From: Streptomyces sp. NBC_00287
Lineage (GTDB): Bacteria; Actinomycetota; Actinomycetes; Streptomycetales; Streptomycetaceae
Length of the DNA stretch: 64,000 nucleotides
Reading direction: 5' to 3'
Assembly (NCBI RefSeq): GCF_036173105.1
Contig: NZ_CP108053.1
Coordinates: 2,108,001-2,172,000 of the forward strand
Each line of letters opens with the position of its first letter. Position 1 is the first letter of the stretch. Under the pieces are notes generated by a model, which saw only the letters and a list, made by a program, of their open reading frames with translations, did not search any database and had not been told where the DNA came from. Shown in pieces: positions 56,629 to 64,000 of this stretch. Both the position numbers and the translations under genes were made by a program.

Positions 56629-57375
56629 ATGCCCAAGAACTTCCTGACTTCTGGTTATCGTCGTGCGCTGACCAGGCAGCACAAGATCGCCGTCGCCGGT
56701 GTCGCCACGCTCGGCGCCGCCGCCATCGCGCTCTCCGCGGTTCCGGGCAATGCGCAGACCACGACCACTGCCGAGCCCGCCGCTGCCCAGGTGGCGTTCA
56801 AGAACGAGCAGATCAAGGACGTCAAGGCCAGCGTCACCGACCAGCTCGCGAACGCCACCCTCAAGGCCGAGGCCATCGCGGCCAAGAAGAAGGCCGAGGC
56901 CGACGCCGCCGCGAAGAAGAAGGCCGAGGCCGCGAAGAAGGCCGCCGCCGAGGCCGCCGCGAAGAAGAAGGCCGAGCAGGCGCGCAAGGCCAAGGAGGCC
57001 GCGAGCCGGTCCACCGCCCGCGCCCAGGTCAAGCCGGTCGCCGCGAAGACCTACGCGAACAACCTGGACGGCTGGATCAAGCACGCCCTCGACATCATGG
57101 ACAAGCACAACATCCCGGGCACCTACAACGGTCTGTACCGGAACATCATCCGCGAGTCCTCGGGCAACCCCAACGCCATCAACAACTGGGACATCAACGC
57201 CCAGAACGGCGTCCCGTCGATCGGTCTGCTGCAGGTCATCAAGCCGACCTTCGACGCGTACCACGTCCCCGGCACCGCCTGGAGCCAGTACGACCCGGTC
57301 GCCAACCTGACCGCTGCCGCCAACTACGCGGCCGACCGGTACGGCTCGATCGACAACGTCAACAGCGCGTACTGA
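56629..57375 (+). CDS. Secreted lytic transglycosylase (SLT domain) with Lys/Ala-rich coiled coil
   Basis: The 248-residue protein has an N-terminal signal/TM segment (residues ~15-43), then a Lys/Ala/Glu-rich coiled-coil linker (about 80-125). The SLT-like domain (about 145-248) contains YRNIIRESSGNPNAINNWD with the catalytic Glu, and SIGLLQVIKPTFDAYHVPG. It should cleave peptidoglycan outside the membrane. The ATG is preceded by AGAGG. The leader is predicted to be highly structured. Confidence 0.93.
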   Translation: MPKNFLTSGYRRALTRQHKIAVAGVATLGAAAIALSAVPGNAQTTTTAEPAAAQVAFKNEQIKDVKASVTDQLANATLKAEAIAAKKKAEADAAAKKKAEAAKKAAAEAAAKKKAEQARKAKEAASRSTARAQVKPVAAKTYANNLDGWIKHALDIMDKHNIPGTYNGLYRNIIRESSGNPNAINNWDINAQNGVPSIGLLQVIKPTFDAYHVPGTAWSQYDPVANLTAAANYAADRYGSIDNVNSAY

Positions 57376-57402
57376 GGTCGGCGCGGACCTCGGTACGGAA
57401 CG

Positions 57403-57440
57403 CCGAAGGGCGGCACCTCCTGACGGGTGCCGCCCTTCGG
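57403..57440 (+). terminator. Terminator of the SLT gene
   Basis: The perfect 15-bp arms CCGAAGGGCGGCACC (57403-57417) and complement (57426-57440) enclose an 8-base loop. It lies 28 bp past the SLT stop and ends 14 bp before the converging ABC transporter stop, so it may serve both. Confidence 0.9.
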
Positions 57441-57453
57441 GGTTGTACGGGAG

Positions 57454-59973
57454 TTACTTGCGCATGACCTCGGGCTCGTGGCGGCGCAGGAAGCGGGCCA
57501 CGAGGAAGCCGCAGAGCACGCCGAGCACGATCAGGGCGATCATGTCGATGCTGTAGGCGCTGACCGTGTGGTCCCACAGCGGGTCGGTGTCGCCCTTCTC
57601 CTTGGGCGGGCTGATGTTGTTGAAGTCCAGCGTGGCGCCCGCGGCGGCGACCGCCCAGCGGGACGGCATCAGGTACGAGAACTCGTTGACACCGGGGCTG
57701 CCGTGCAGGGCGAACAGGCAGCCGGTGAACACGACCTGGACGATCGCGAACATCACCAGCAGCGGCATGGTCTTCTCGGCGGTCTTCACCAGCGAGGAGA
57801 TGACCAGACCGAACATCATGGACGTAAAGCCGAGGCCCATGATCGGGATGGAGAGTTCCAGCAGTACGGCGGCCTTGCCCTCGCCGAGGATCAGCGCCTC
57901 GTCGGGAATCGTCCGGCTGGAGAAGCCGATGACGCCGACCATCAGGCCCTGGAACACGGTGACGGCGCCGAGCACGATCACCTTGGACATCAGGTAAGCC
58001 GAGCGGGACAGGCCGGTGGCCCGCTCCCGCTCGTAGATGACCCGTTCCTTGATCAGCTCACGCACGGAGTTGGCGGCGCCCGCGAAGCACGCGCCGACCG
58101 CCAGGATCAGCAGGACCGTGGTGGCCGTGCCGTTCGGAATCGGCAGGCCGGTCTGCGGGTTCACCGCCCTGACCAGCAGGTCCTTGTCCGGGTCGATCAG
58201 CAGGCTGACCGCGCCGAGCACGGCCGGCAGGATCACCGTCAGCGCCAGGAAGCCCTTGTCGGAGGCGATCACCGACACATAGCGGCGGACCAGGGTCAGC
58301 AGCTGTGAGCCCCAGCCCTGCGGCTTGGGCGGCTTCATCGCCTGCATCGGCGGCATCTGTACGGACTGCGGAGCGATCGCGTCGATGTCCGCGGCGTACA
58401 TCTGGTAGTGCTGCGAGCCCTTCCAGCGGCCCGCCCAGTCGTAGTCGCGGTAGTTCTCGAAGGCGGAGAAGACATCGGCCCAGGTGTCGTAGCCGAAGAA
58501 GTTCAGCGCCTCCTCGGGCGGACCGAAGTACGCGACCGCACCGCCCGGCGCCATCACCAGCAGCTTGTCGCAGATCGCCAGCTCCGCCACGGAGTGGGTG
58601 ACCACGAGGACCGTGCGGCCGTCGTCGGCGAGGCCGCGCAGCAGCTGCATGACATCGCGGTCCATGCCCGGGTCGAGGCCGGAGGTGGGCTCGTCCAGGA
58701 AGATCAGCGACGGCTTGGTGAGCAGCTCCAGGGCCACCGAGACACGCTTGCGCTGGCCGCCGGAGAGGGAGGTGACCTTCTTCTCCTTGTGGATGTCCAG
58801 CTTCAGTTCGCGCAGCACCTCGTCGATCCGGGCCTCGCGCTCCTGCGCCGTGGTGTCGGCGGGGAAGCGCAGCTTGGCCGCGTACTTGAGGGCCTTCTTG
58901 ACGGTCAGCTCCTTGTGCAGGATGTCGTCCTGCGGGACCAGACCGATGCGCTGGCGCAGTTCGGCGAACTGCTTGTAGAGGTTCCGGTTGTCGTAGAGGA
59001 CATCGCCCTGGTTGGCGGGGCGGTAGCCGGTGAGCGCCTTGAGCAGCGTCGACTTGCCGGAGCCCGACGGGCCGATGACCGCGACCAGCGACTTCTCGGG
59101 GACGCCGAAGGAGACGTCCTTGAGGATCTGCTTGCCGCCGTCGACGGTGACCGTCAAGTGGCGTGCGGAGAAGGAGACTTCACCGGTGTCGACGAACTCC
59201 TCGAGACGGTCGCCGACGATCCGGAACGTGGAGTGACCCACGCCCACGATGTCCGCGGGGCCGAGGAGTTGCGAACCGCCCTTGGCGATCGGCTGGCCGT
59301 TGACGTACGTGCCGTTGTGCGAGCCGAGGTCGCGGATCTCCATACGGCCGTCGGGCGTCGAGTGGAACTCGGCGTGGTTCCGGGAGACCTGGAGGTCGGA
59401 GACGACCAGTTCGTTCTCCAGGGCACGGCCGATGCGCATGACGCGGCCGATCGCGAACTGGTGGAACGTGGTCGGGCTGCGGTCGCCGTAGACCGGCGGC
59501 GCCCCCGCGCCGACGCCGGGGCCCTGCTGCTGGGGGATGTTGGGCGCGGCCTGCTGCGGCTGTTGCCAGCCCGCCTGCGGGGCCTGCTGCTGCGCCTGTG
59601 CCCAGCCGGCGCCCTGTGCGGCGTACGGCTGCTGCTGGGGCTGTGCCTCCGGCACGGACACGCCGGCCGCGGCGCCGGTAAGGCTCACCCGCGGTCCGTC
59701 GGTCGCGTTGCCCAGGTGCACGGACGAGCCGGGGCCGATCTCCATCTGATGGATCCGCTGGCCCTGCACGAACGTGCCGTTGGTGGAGCCATGGTCCTCA
59801 ATGGCCCAACTGCGGCCGCTCCAGCTGATCGTGGCGTGCCGCCAGGAGACTCTGGCGTCGTCCAGCACGATGTCACCCTGCGGATCACGTCCGAGGGTGT
59901 ATGTCCTGGACGGATCGAGCGTCCAGGTTTGTCCGTTCAATTCCAGTACGAGTTCCGGCACTCCATGCCCCAC
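57454..59973 (-). CDS. FHA-FHA-ABC half-transporter (Rv1747-like)
   Basis: The 839-residue protein has FHA1 (about residues 20-90; HGSTNGTFVQG), a Gln/Ala/Pro-rich linker (~105-160), FHA2 (~165-245; GSHNGTYVNG), an ABC ATPase (~265-500; GPSGSGKST, LSGGQRKR, LIFLDEPTSGLD) and six C-terminal membrane helices (~590-830). The mycobacterial counterpart Rv1747 exports cell-envelope material and is controlled by Ser/Thr kinases that phosphorylate the linker. The linker here has very few Thr. The GTG start follows GGGGGA. No kinase gene is adjacent. Confidence 0.94.
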   Translation of the reverse strand: MGHGVPELVLELNGQTWTLDPSRTYTLGRDPQGDIVLDDARVSWRHATISWSGRSWAIEDHGSTNGTFVQGQRIHQMEIGPGSSVHLGNATDGPRVSLTGAAAGVSVPEAQPQQQPYAAQGAGWAQAQQQAPQAGWQQPQQAAPNIPQQQGPGVGAGAPPVYGDRSPTTFHQFAIGRVMRIGRALENELVVSDLQVSRNHAEFHSTPDGRMEIRDLGSHNGTYVNGQPIAKGGSQLLGPADIVGVGHSTFRIVGDRLEEFVDTGEVSFSARHLTVTVDGGKQILKDVSFGVPEKSLVAVIGPSGSGKSTLLKALTGYRPANQGDVLYDNRNLYKQFAELRQRIGLVPQDDILHKELTVKKALKYAAKLRFPADTTAQEREARIDEVLRELKLDIHKEKKVTSLSGGQRKRVSVALELLTKPSLIFLDEPTSGLDPGMDRDVMQLLRGLADDGRTVLVVTHSVAELAICDKLLVMAPGGAVAYFGPPEEALNFFGYDTWADVFSAFENYRDYDWAGRWKGSQHYQMYAADIDAIAPQSVQMPPMQAMKPPKPQGWGSQLLTLVRRYVSVIASDKGFLALTVILPAVLGAVSLLIDPDKDLLVRAVNPQTGLPIPNGTATTVLLILAVGACFAGAANSVRELIKERVIYERERATGLSRSAYLMSKVIVLGAVTVFQGLMVGVIGFSSRTIPDEALILGEGKAAVLLELSIPIMGLGFTSMMFGLVISSLVKTAEKTMPLLVMFAIVQVVFTGCLFALHGSPGVNEFSYLMPSRWAVAAAGATLDFNNISPPKEKGDTDPLWDHTVSAYSIDMIALIVLGVLCGFLVARFLRRHEPEVMRK

Positions 59974-60200
59974 TGAGTAGTCCCCCGAGTTACCCCCATC
60001 ACAGGGAGTCTAGGGATGTCGAACATCGTCGGGAACTATTTCAGGCTCAGCCCCTTGACCGAAAGTCGGGCCTTGTGAAGACCACGCGCACACGCATCGT
60101 CCGGTTCCGTTGACGGGGTTGAAACCGGCCCGGAGAGTGGTAATCCACGCGAGGGGGACATGCGCGGCGACTTCGCCGCTCGCGGATCGGGGGGTCTGCC

Positions 60201-61964
60201 ATGAGCGCGTCCAGGAACGTCGAGAGCACGAAGGTGCCATGGGTGGACGTCCTGCTGTCCGCGGTCGCCGCGGTGAGCTGGGCGCTGATCGGTATGGCGG
60301 GCACCGCCGCGCTGGGTCTGCATCTGCTGGAGGCGGACGCGGCGGGCTCGCTGGGCCCGATGACCGCGGCGGCTGTGGCGCTCGGGGCGGGTGGTTCGGT
60401 GACGCCGTCGGGCGATGTGTCCGCGTTCGGCCTGACGGGCGCGGAGGCGACCACAGCGATCGAGATCACGCCATTGGGTGTCAGCCTGGTCGGCGCGCTG
60501 CTGCTGTCGTGGTTCTTTCTACGATCCTTGCGCGCGGCGGGAGTTGTGATCGCACCGGCCGAACTCGCCGCGCGCGCGGGCGCGGTGGTCGCGCTGTTCG
60601 TGGCGATGCTCGGCGGGCTCGCCTGGGCAGGACACGATGTGATCACGTTCGACGGGAGCGCGCTCGGGCTCGACGATCTGCCCGGCGGCGGGGGCGGGGG
60701 CGGCGTCGAGATCCCCGGACTCGGTGACGTCGGGGACATCGGCGGGCTGCTGCCCGACCAGATCGGCGACCTGATCGACGCCGAGGCGGCGGTCGGCTTC
60801 ACGGTCGACACGGCGCCGACGCTGCTCGGCGGCGCCTGCTGGTCGGCCGGGATCCTGCTGATCGCGCTGCTGGCCTCGCGGCGCACTCCCCTGCCGCCCG
60901 GCTGGACGGCCCTGCACCGCGTGGTGCGGCCCGCTGTGTCCGCCCTCGTCGGGGTGCTGCTGATGGCGGTCCTCGCGGGGTTCGCTGCGGCGCTGTACGC
61001 GCTGATCGGCGACGACAACCCGAAGCGGATCGCGGGCGCCGCGCTGCTCGGGGCGCCGAACGGCGTGTGGCTGGGCATCCCGATCGGCCTGTTCGTGCCG
61101 TGGGACGGCGAGGCCGGCGGCCCACTGGCGCAGTTCCTGCCCGACCCGCTGGACGACCTGCTGGTCGACTCCGACCGCGCCGTGACGCTGGGGCGCCTTG
61201 CGGAGCTGGACGGACGCGTGTGGCTGCTGGGGGTCGCGGCGGCGATGGCGATGCTGCTGGCCGGGGTGCTGACGGCGGTGCGGACACCGGTGGAGAGCGG
61301 GACTCTCGGTTTCGCCGGACGGTGTGCGCTGCGGCTGGGGATCGTGACCGCGCTGGCGCTGCCGCTGCTGGCATGGCTGACGGAGGTGTCCGTGGACGCG
61401 TCGCTGGCGGTGCTGGGCGTCGACGCGTTCGACGCGGGCATCGAGCTGCACGGGCAGCTGGGGATGGCGCTGCTGCTCGGTGCGCTGTGGGGGGCGGGTG
61501 CGGGGGCGGCCGGTGCGCTGCTCGCGCGGGCCACGGGGGCAGCGGGGCAGCGGGCGGCGGCTTTGGCACTCGGTGACGGGGCGGTGGGGGGCGCGGGGCC
61601 TGCGCGGCAGGCGGGCGCGTTGCCTGGGCAGGCGGTCGGGTCCGGGCCGTACGCGCCGGGTTCGTCGTACCGGCCGCCGAATCCCGACACCAATCCGTAT
61701 TTGCGGGTGCCCGAGGAGCTGCGGGAGCCGGAGGACGCCCGACCGCAGGTGCCCTCTTCCTCCGATGACCAGGACCTCAGCGGCGACGATGTGTACGGCG
61801 CTCCCACCGTGGTCCGGCCGATGGGCCCGCCGCCGCGGTCGTCGCGGTGGTCTCCCCGTGGGCGGCCCGGGAGCCGGTCCTCGGACGGGTCGGGCGAGGG
61901 GCCGCCGCCACCTCCGCCTCCGCCGCCGCCCGCGCCACCGCGGGGGCCCAAGGGGCGCGGTTGA
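60201..61964 (+). CDS. Streptophobe-family integral membrane protein
   Basis: The 587-residue protein has several hydrophobic helices between residues ~15 and 460, broken by a glycine-rich acidic loop (LPGGGGGGGVEIPGLGDVGDI). A long disordered C-terminal tail ends in a run of ten prolines. I match it to the streptophobe family of actinobacterial membrane proteins, whose role is unknown. The ATG at 60201 follows GGGGG; the proline-rich tail may contact other cytoplasmic proteins. Confidence 0.8.
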   Translation: MSASRNVESTKVPWVDVLLSAVAAVSWALIGMAGTAALGLHLLEADAAGSLGPMTAAAVALGAGGSVTPSGDVSAFGLTGAEATTAIEITPLGVSLVGALLLSWFFLRSLRAAGVVIAPAELAARAGAVVALFVAMLGGLAWAGHDVITFDGSALGLDDLPGGGGGGGVEIPGLGDVGDIGGLLPDQIGDLIDAEAAVGFTVDTAPTLLGGACWSAGILLIALLASRRTPLPPGWTALHRVVRPAVSALVGVLLMAVLAGFAAALYALIGDDNPKRIAGAALLGAPNGVWLGIPIGLFVPWDGEAGGPLAQFLPDPLDDLLVDSDRAVTLGRLAELDGRVWLLGVAAAMAMLLAGVLTAVRTPVESGTLGFAGRCALRLGIVTALALPLLAWLTEVSVDASLAVLGVDAFDAGIELHGQLGMALLLGALWGAGAGAAGALLARATGAAGQRAAALALGDGAVGGAGPARQAGALPGQAVGSGPYAPGSSYRPPNPDTNPYLRVPEELREPEDARPQVPSSSDDQDLSGDDVYGAPTVVRPMGPPPRSSRWSPRGRPGSRSSDGSGEGPPPPPPPPPPAPPRGPKGRG

Positions 61965-62102
61965 GGGTGCGGGACACAGGAAACGGCCGAGACTTGATCG
62001 CCATGTAAGGCGGGCGCCATCGGGCCGACACCCAGTGTTCCCTGTCCGCTAGGCGGACCTCAGGGGCGGAAGGCACTGGGTGCCGGATACGGTGGAAGCA
62101 CC

Positions 62103-63314
62103 ATGAGCGCTTCGCAGACCTCCGACGTCCCCACCCTTCTCGTCAAGATCTTCGGGAAGGACAGGCCGGGCATCACGGCCGGACTCTTCGACACCCTCGC
62201 CGCCTACTCCGTCGACGTGGTCGACATCGAGCAGGTCGTCACCCGTGGCCGGATCGTGCTGTGCGCGCTCGTGACCGAGCCTCCCCGCGGTCTCGAAGGT
62301 GATCTGCGGGCCACCGTCCACAGCTGGGCGGAGTCCATGAAGATGCAGGCCGAGATCATCTCCGGGCTCGGCGACAACCGTCCGCGCGGGCACGGCCGTT
62401 CCCTGGTCACGGTGCTCGGGCATCCCCTCACCGCGGAGGCCACGTCCGCCATCGCCGCGAGGATCACCCACGTCGGCGGCAACATCGACCGTATCTTCCG
62501 GCTCGCCAAGTACCCCGTGACGGCCGTCGAGTTCGCGGTGTCCGGGGTGGAGACCGAGCCGCTGCGCACCGCTTTGGTGACGGACGCGGCGAAGCTCGGG
62601 GTCGATGTCGCGGTGGTCGCGGCGGGCCTGCACCGGCGGGCGCAGCGCCTGGTCGTGATGGATGTGGACTCCACGCTCATCCAGGACGAGGTGATCGAGC
62701 TCTTCGCCGCGCACGCGGGCTGCGAGGACCAGGTCGCCGAGGTGACGGCGGCGGCGATGCGCGGGGAGCTGGACTTCGAGCAGTCGCTGCACGCGCGTGT
62801 GGCGCTTCTGGAGGGGCTCGACGCCTCGGTCGTGGACAAGGTGCGCAGCGAGGTGCGGCTGACGCCGGGCGCGCGCACGCTGATCCGTACGCTGAAGCGG
62901 CTCGGCTACCAAGTCGGCGTGGTCTCCGGTGGGTTCACCCAGGTCACGGACGATCTGAAGGAGCGGCTCGGGCTGGACTTCGCCCAGGCCAACACCCTGG
63001 AGATCGTCGACGGCAGGCTGACGGGCAAGGTCACCGGCGAGATCGTGGACCGCGCGGGCAAGGCACGGCTGCTGCGCCGCTTCGCCGCCGAGGCGGGCGT
63101 ACCGCTGGCGCAGACGGTGGCGATCGGTGACGGCGCCAACGATCTGGACATGCTGAACGCGGCCGGTCTCGGGGTCGCCTTCAACGCCAAGCCGGTGGTG
63201 CGGGAGGCCGCGCACACCGCGGTGAACGTGCCGTTCCTCGACACGGTGCTCTATCTGCTGGGTGTCACCCGCGAAGAGGTCGAGGCCGCCGATATGCACC
63301 ACGACGAGGACTGA
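62103..63314 (+). CDS. serB: Phosphoserine phosphatase
   Basis: The 403-residue enzyme catalyses the last step of serine synthesis. Two N-terminal ACT domains (about 10-85 and 95-170) are followed by the HAD phosphatase: motif I DVDSTLI, VSGGFTQVTDDL, GKVTGEIVDRAGKA and motif IV GDGANDLDM. The ACT domains suggest serine feedback. The ATG follows GGTGGAAGCACC with a weak ribosome site. It is flanked by the streptophobe gene and a terminator. Confidence 0.97.
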   Translation: MSASQTSDVPTLLVKIFGKDRPGITAGLFDTLAAYSVDVVDIEQVVTRGRIVLCALVTEPPRGLEGDLRATVHSWAESMKMQAEIISGLGDNRPRGHGRSLVTVLGHPLTAEATSAIAARITHVGGNIDRIFRLAKYPVTAVEFAVSGVETEPLRTALVTDAAKLGVDVAVVAAGLHRRAQRLVVMDVDSTLIQDEVIELFAAHAGCEDQVAEVTAAAMRGELDFEQSLHARVALLEGLDASVVDKVRSEVRLTPGARTLIRTLKRLGYQVGVVSGGFTQVTDDLKERLGLDFAQANTLEIVDGRLTGKVTGEIVDRAGKARLLRRFAAEAGVPLAQTVAIGDGANDLDMLNAAGLGVAFNAKPVVREAAHTAVNVPFLDTVLYLLGVTREEVEAADMHHDED

Positions 63315-63353
63315 GCCTTCGGTACGACCAGGACCGAGCCCTCGGCACGCCGA

Positions 63354-63380
63354 AAAGGGGCCCGGCGTCGGGCCCCCTTT
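63354..63380. terminator. Terminator between serB and the SixA gene
   Basis: AAAGGGGCCCG (63354-63364) pairs with the downstream CGGGCCCC(C)TTT (63369-63380) with one extra C. It lies 40 bp past serB and 13 bp before the SixA stop, so it may work both ways. Confidence 0.88.
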
Positions 63381-63392
63381 CACACGGGTGGG

Positions 63393-63911
63393 TCACTCCG
63401 ACGGTGCCCAGTAGTCGAGCAGCTTGGCCGCGCCCGGTTCCAGGGTCTTCCAGGAGCCGGTGAAGGTCAGCACCGCGAAGGCGGCGGCCGGGAAGCCGCG
63501 GCGGTTCATCCGGGTGCGGGCGTCCTCCTCGGCGGAGCCGGACAGGACGTCGGCGAGGCCCTGCACACCGGGGTTGTGGCCGATGAGGACGGCGCTGTGC
63601 ACATCGTCCGGGGTCTCGTTGAGCACGGCGATCAGCTCGCCGGGCGAGGCCTCGTAGATCCGCTCCTCGTAGACGGTTTTCGGCCGGTGCGAGAACTCAT
63701 GGACGGCCAGCTTCCAGGTCTCGCGGGTGCGGGTCGCGGTGGAGCAGAGGGCCAGATCGAAGGGGACTCCGGTGTCGGCGAGCTTGCGTCCGGCGACGGC
63801 GGCGTCCATACGGCCCCGATCGGCGAGCGGCCGCTCATGGTCGGTCACCTGTGGCCAGTCGGCTTTCGCATGCCGGAAGAGGACAATCCTGCGGGATTCT
63901 GCGACGCTCAT
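63393..63911 (-). CDS. SixA-type phosphohistidine phosphatase
   Basis: The 172-residue protein has the histidine phosphatase fold: catalytic RHAKADWP (the family's RHG-like motif), ATRTRETW in the second strand region and GHNPG in the middle. SixA removes phosphate from histidine kinases or phosphocarrier proteins. The ATG at 63911 follows CAGC without a strong ribosome site. An upstream codon frame is open, but no good site is present. Confidence 0.9.
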   Translation of the reverse strand: MSVAESRRIVLFRHAKADWPQVTDHERPLADRGRMDAAVAGRKLADTGVPFDLALCSTATRTRETWKLAVHEFSHRPKTVYEERIYEASPGELIAVLNETPDDVHSAVLIGHNPGVQGLADVLSGSAEEDARTRMNRRGFPAAAFAVLTFTGSWKTLEPGAAKLLDYWAPSE

Positions 63912-63976
63912 GCGTCCCAGCTTCGCATGAAACACGCCATGCGGCGCAGGTAGTTGACGGGCGGCCGCGGCGCTGC

Positions 63977-64000
63977 TCAGCGCGCCAGCAGCTGCTGGGC
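63977..64000 (-). CDS. Possible C-terminal end of a gene cut by the window edge
   Basis: The minus-strand frame ends with TGA at 63977-63979 after the residues AQQLLAR. Its length inside the window is too short to prove coding, but the gap before the SixA start (63912-63976) is the right size for an intergenic region between two same-strand genes. Confidence 0.3.
   Translation of the reverse strand, partial: AQQLLAR

Overview
The window is a high-GC actinobacterial chromosome segment, almost certainly Streptomyces. The evidence is GC-biased third positions, frequent GTG/TTG starts with 4-bp stop/start overlaps, a cysteine-free chaplin (ChpE), an AfsR-like NB-ARC/TPR protein, a streptophobe-family membrane protein, an FHA-FHA-ABC transporter and a 16S-23S-5S operon with no spacer tRNA. 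From memory the gene order matches the S. coelicolor region around SCO1761 to SCO1808 (chpE near SCO1800, serB SCO1808); this was not checked by a search.

Left part (1-12.1 kb): the aroH-tyrA pair; a Rieske lipoprotein; an ADP-ribose/nucleotidyltransferase cluster (Nudix-wHTH regulator with a palindrome over its start, ADP-ribosylglycohydrolase, and two pol-beta nucleotidyltransferases whose genes overlap tail to tail); an ECF sigma factor, TIGR03086 and MFS operon; then the chromosome-maintenance operon parA, small RHH-like gene, scpA, scpB, rluB with its terminator. The 0.85-7.5 kb stretch sits between rluB and aroH-tyrA.

Middle (12.4-40.1 kb): ald; an NB-ARC/TPR regulator; ADP-ribose pyrophosphatase; pyrG; a GH15 enzyme; an FAD oxidoreductase; an APC permease and LLM oxidoreductase divergent from a PucR regulator; a glycosyltransferase; an MraY-like protein; the tlyA-nadK-recN operon; an SCP2 protein; an iron-box controlled siderophore importer (two permeases and an ATPase, no binding protein); a NagD-like HAD phosphatase; DUF1015; and a 641-aa protein whose first ~400 residues are Arg/Asp/Gly repeats.

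rRNA operon (40.1-45.9 kb, minus strand): 16S, 23S and 5S with leader, a ~300 bp spacer and a strong terminator. The Arg/Asp/Gly-rich gene begins about 35 nt beyond this terminator in the same direction, so it is placed to receive read-through.

Right part (45.9-64 kb): AAG glycosylase; Spo0M; PEBP; HNH nuclease; an NfeD/SPFH membrane pair; a lone ABC ATPase; a hypothetical protein; chpE; a GAF histidine kinase and LuxR-type response regulator; an SDR coupled to a divergent QueA-like protein; a secreted SLT transglycosylase with a foldable 5' leader; an Rv1747-type FHA-ABC exporter; a streptophobe protein; serB; and a SixA phosphatase. No CRISPR array, transposase, prophage or tRNA was seen.
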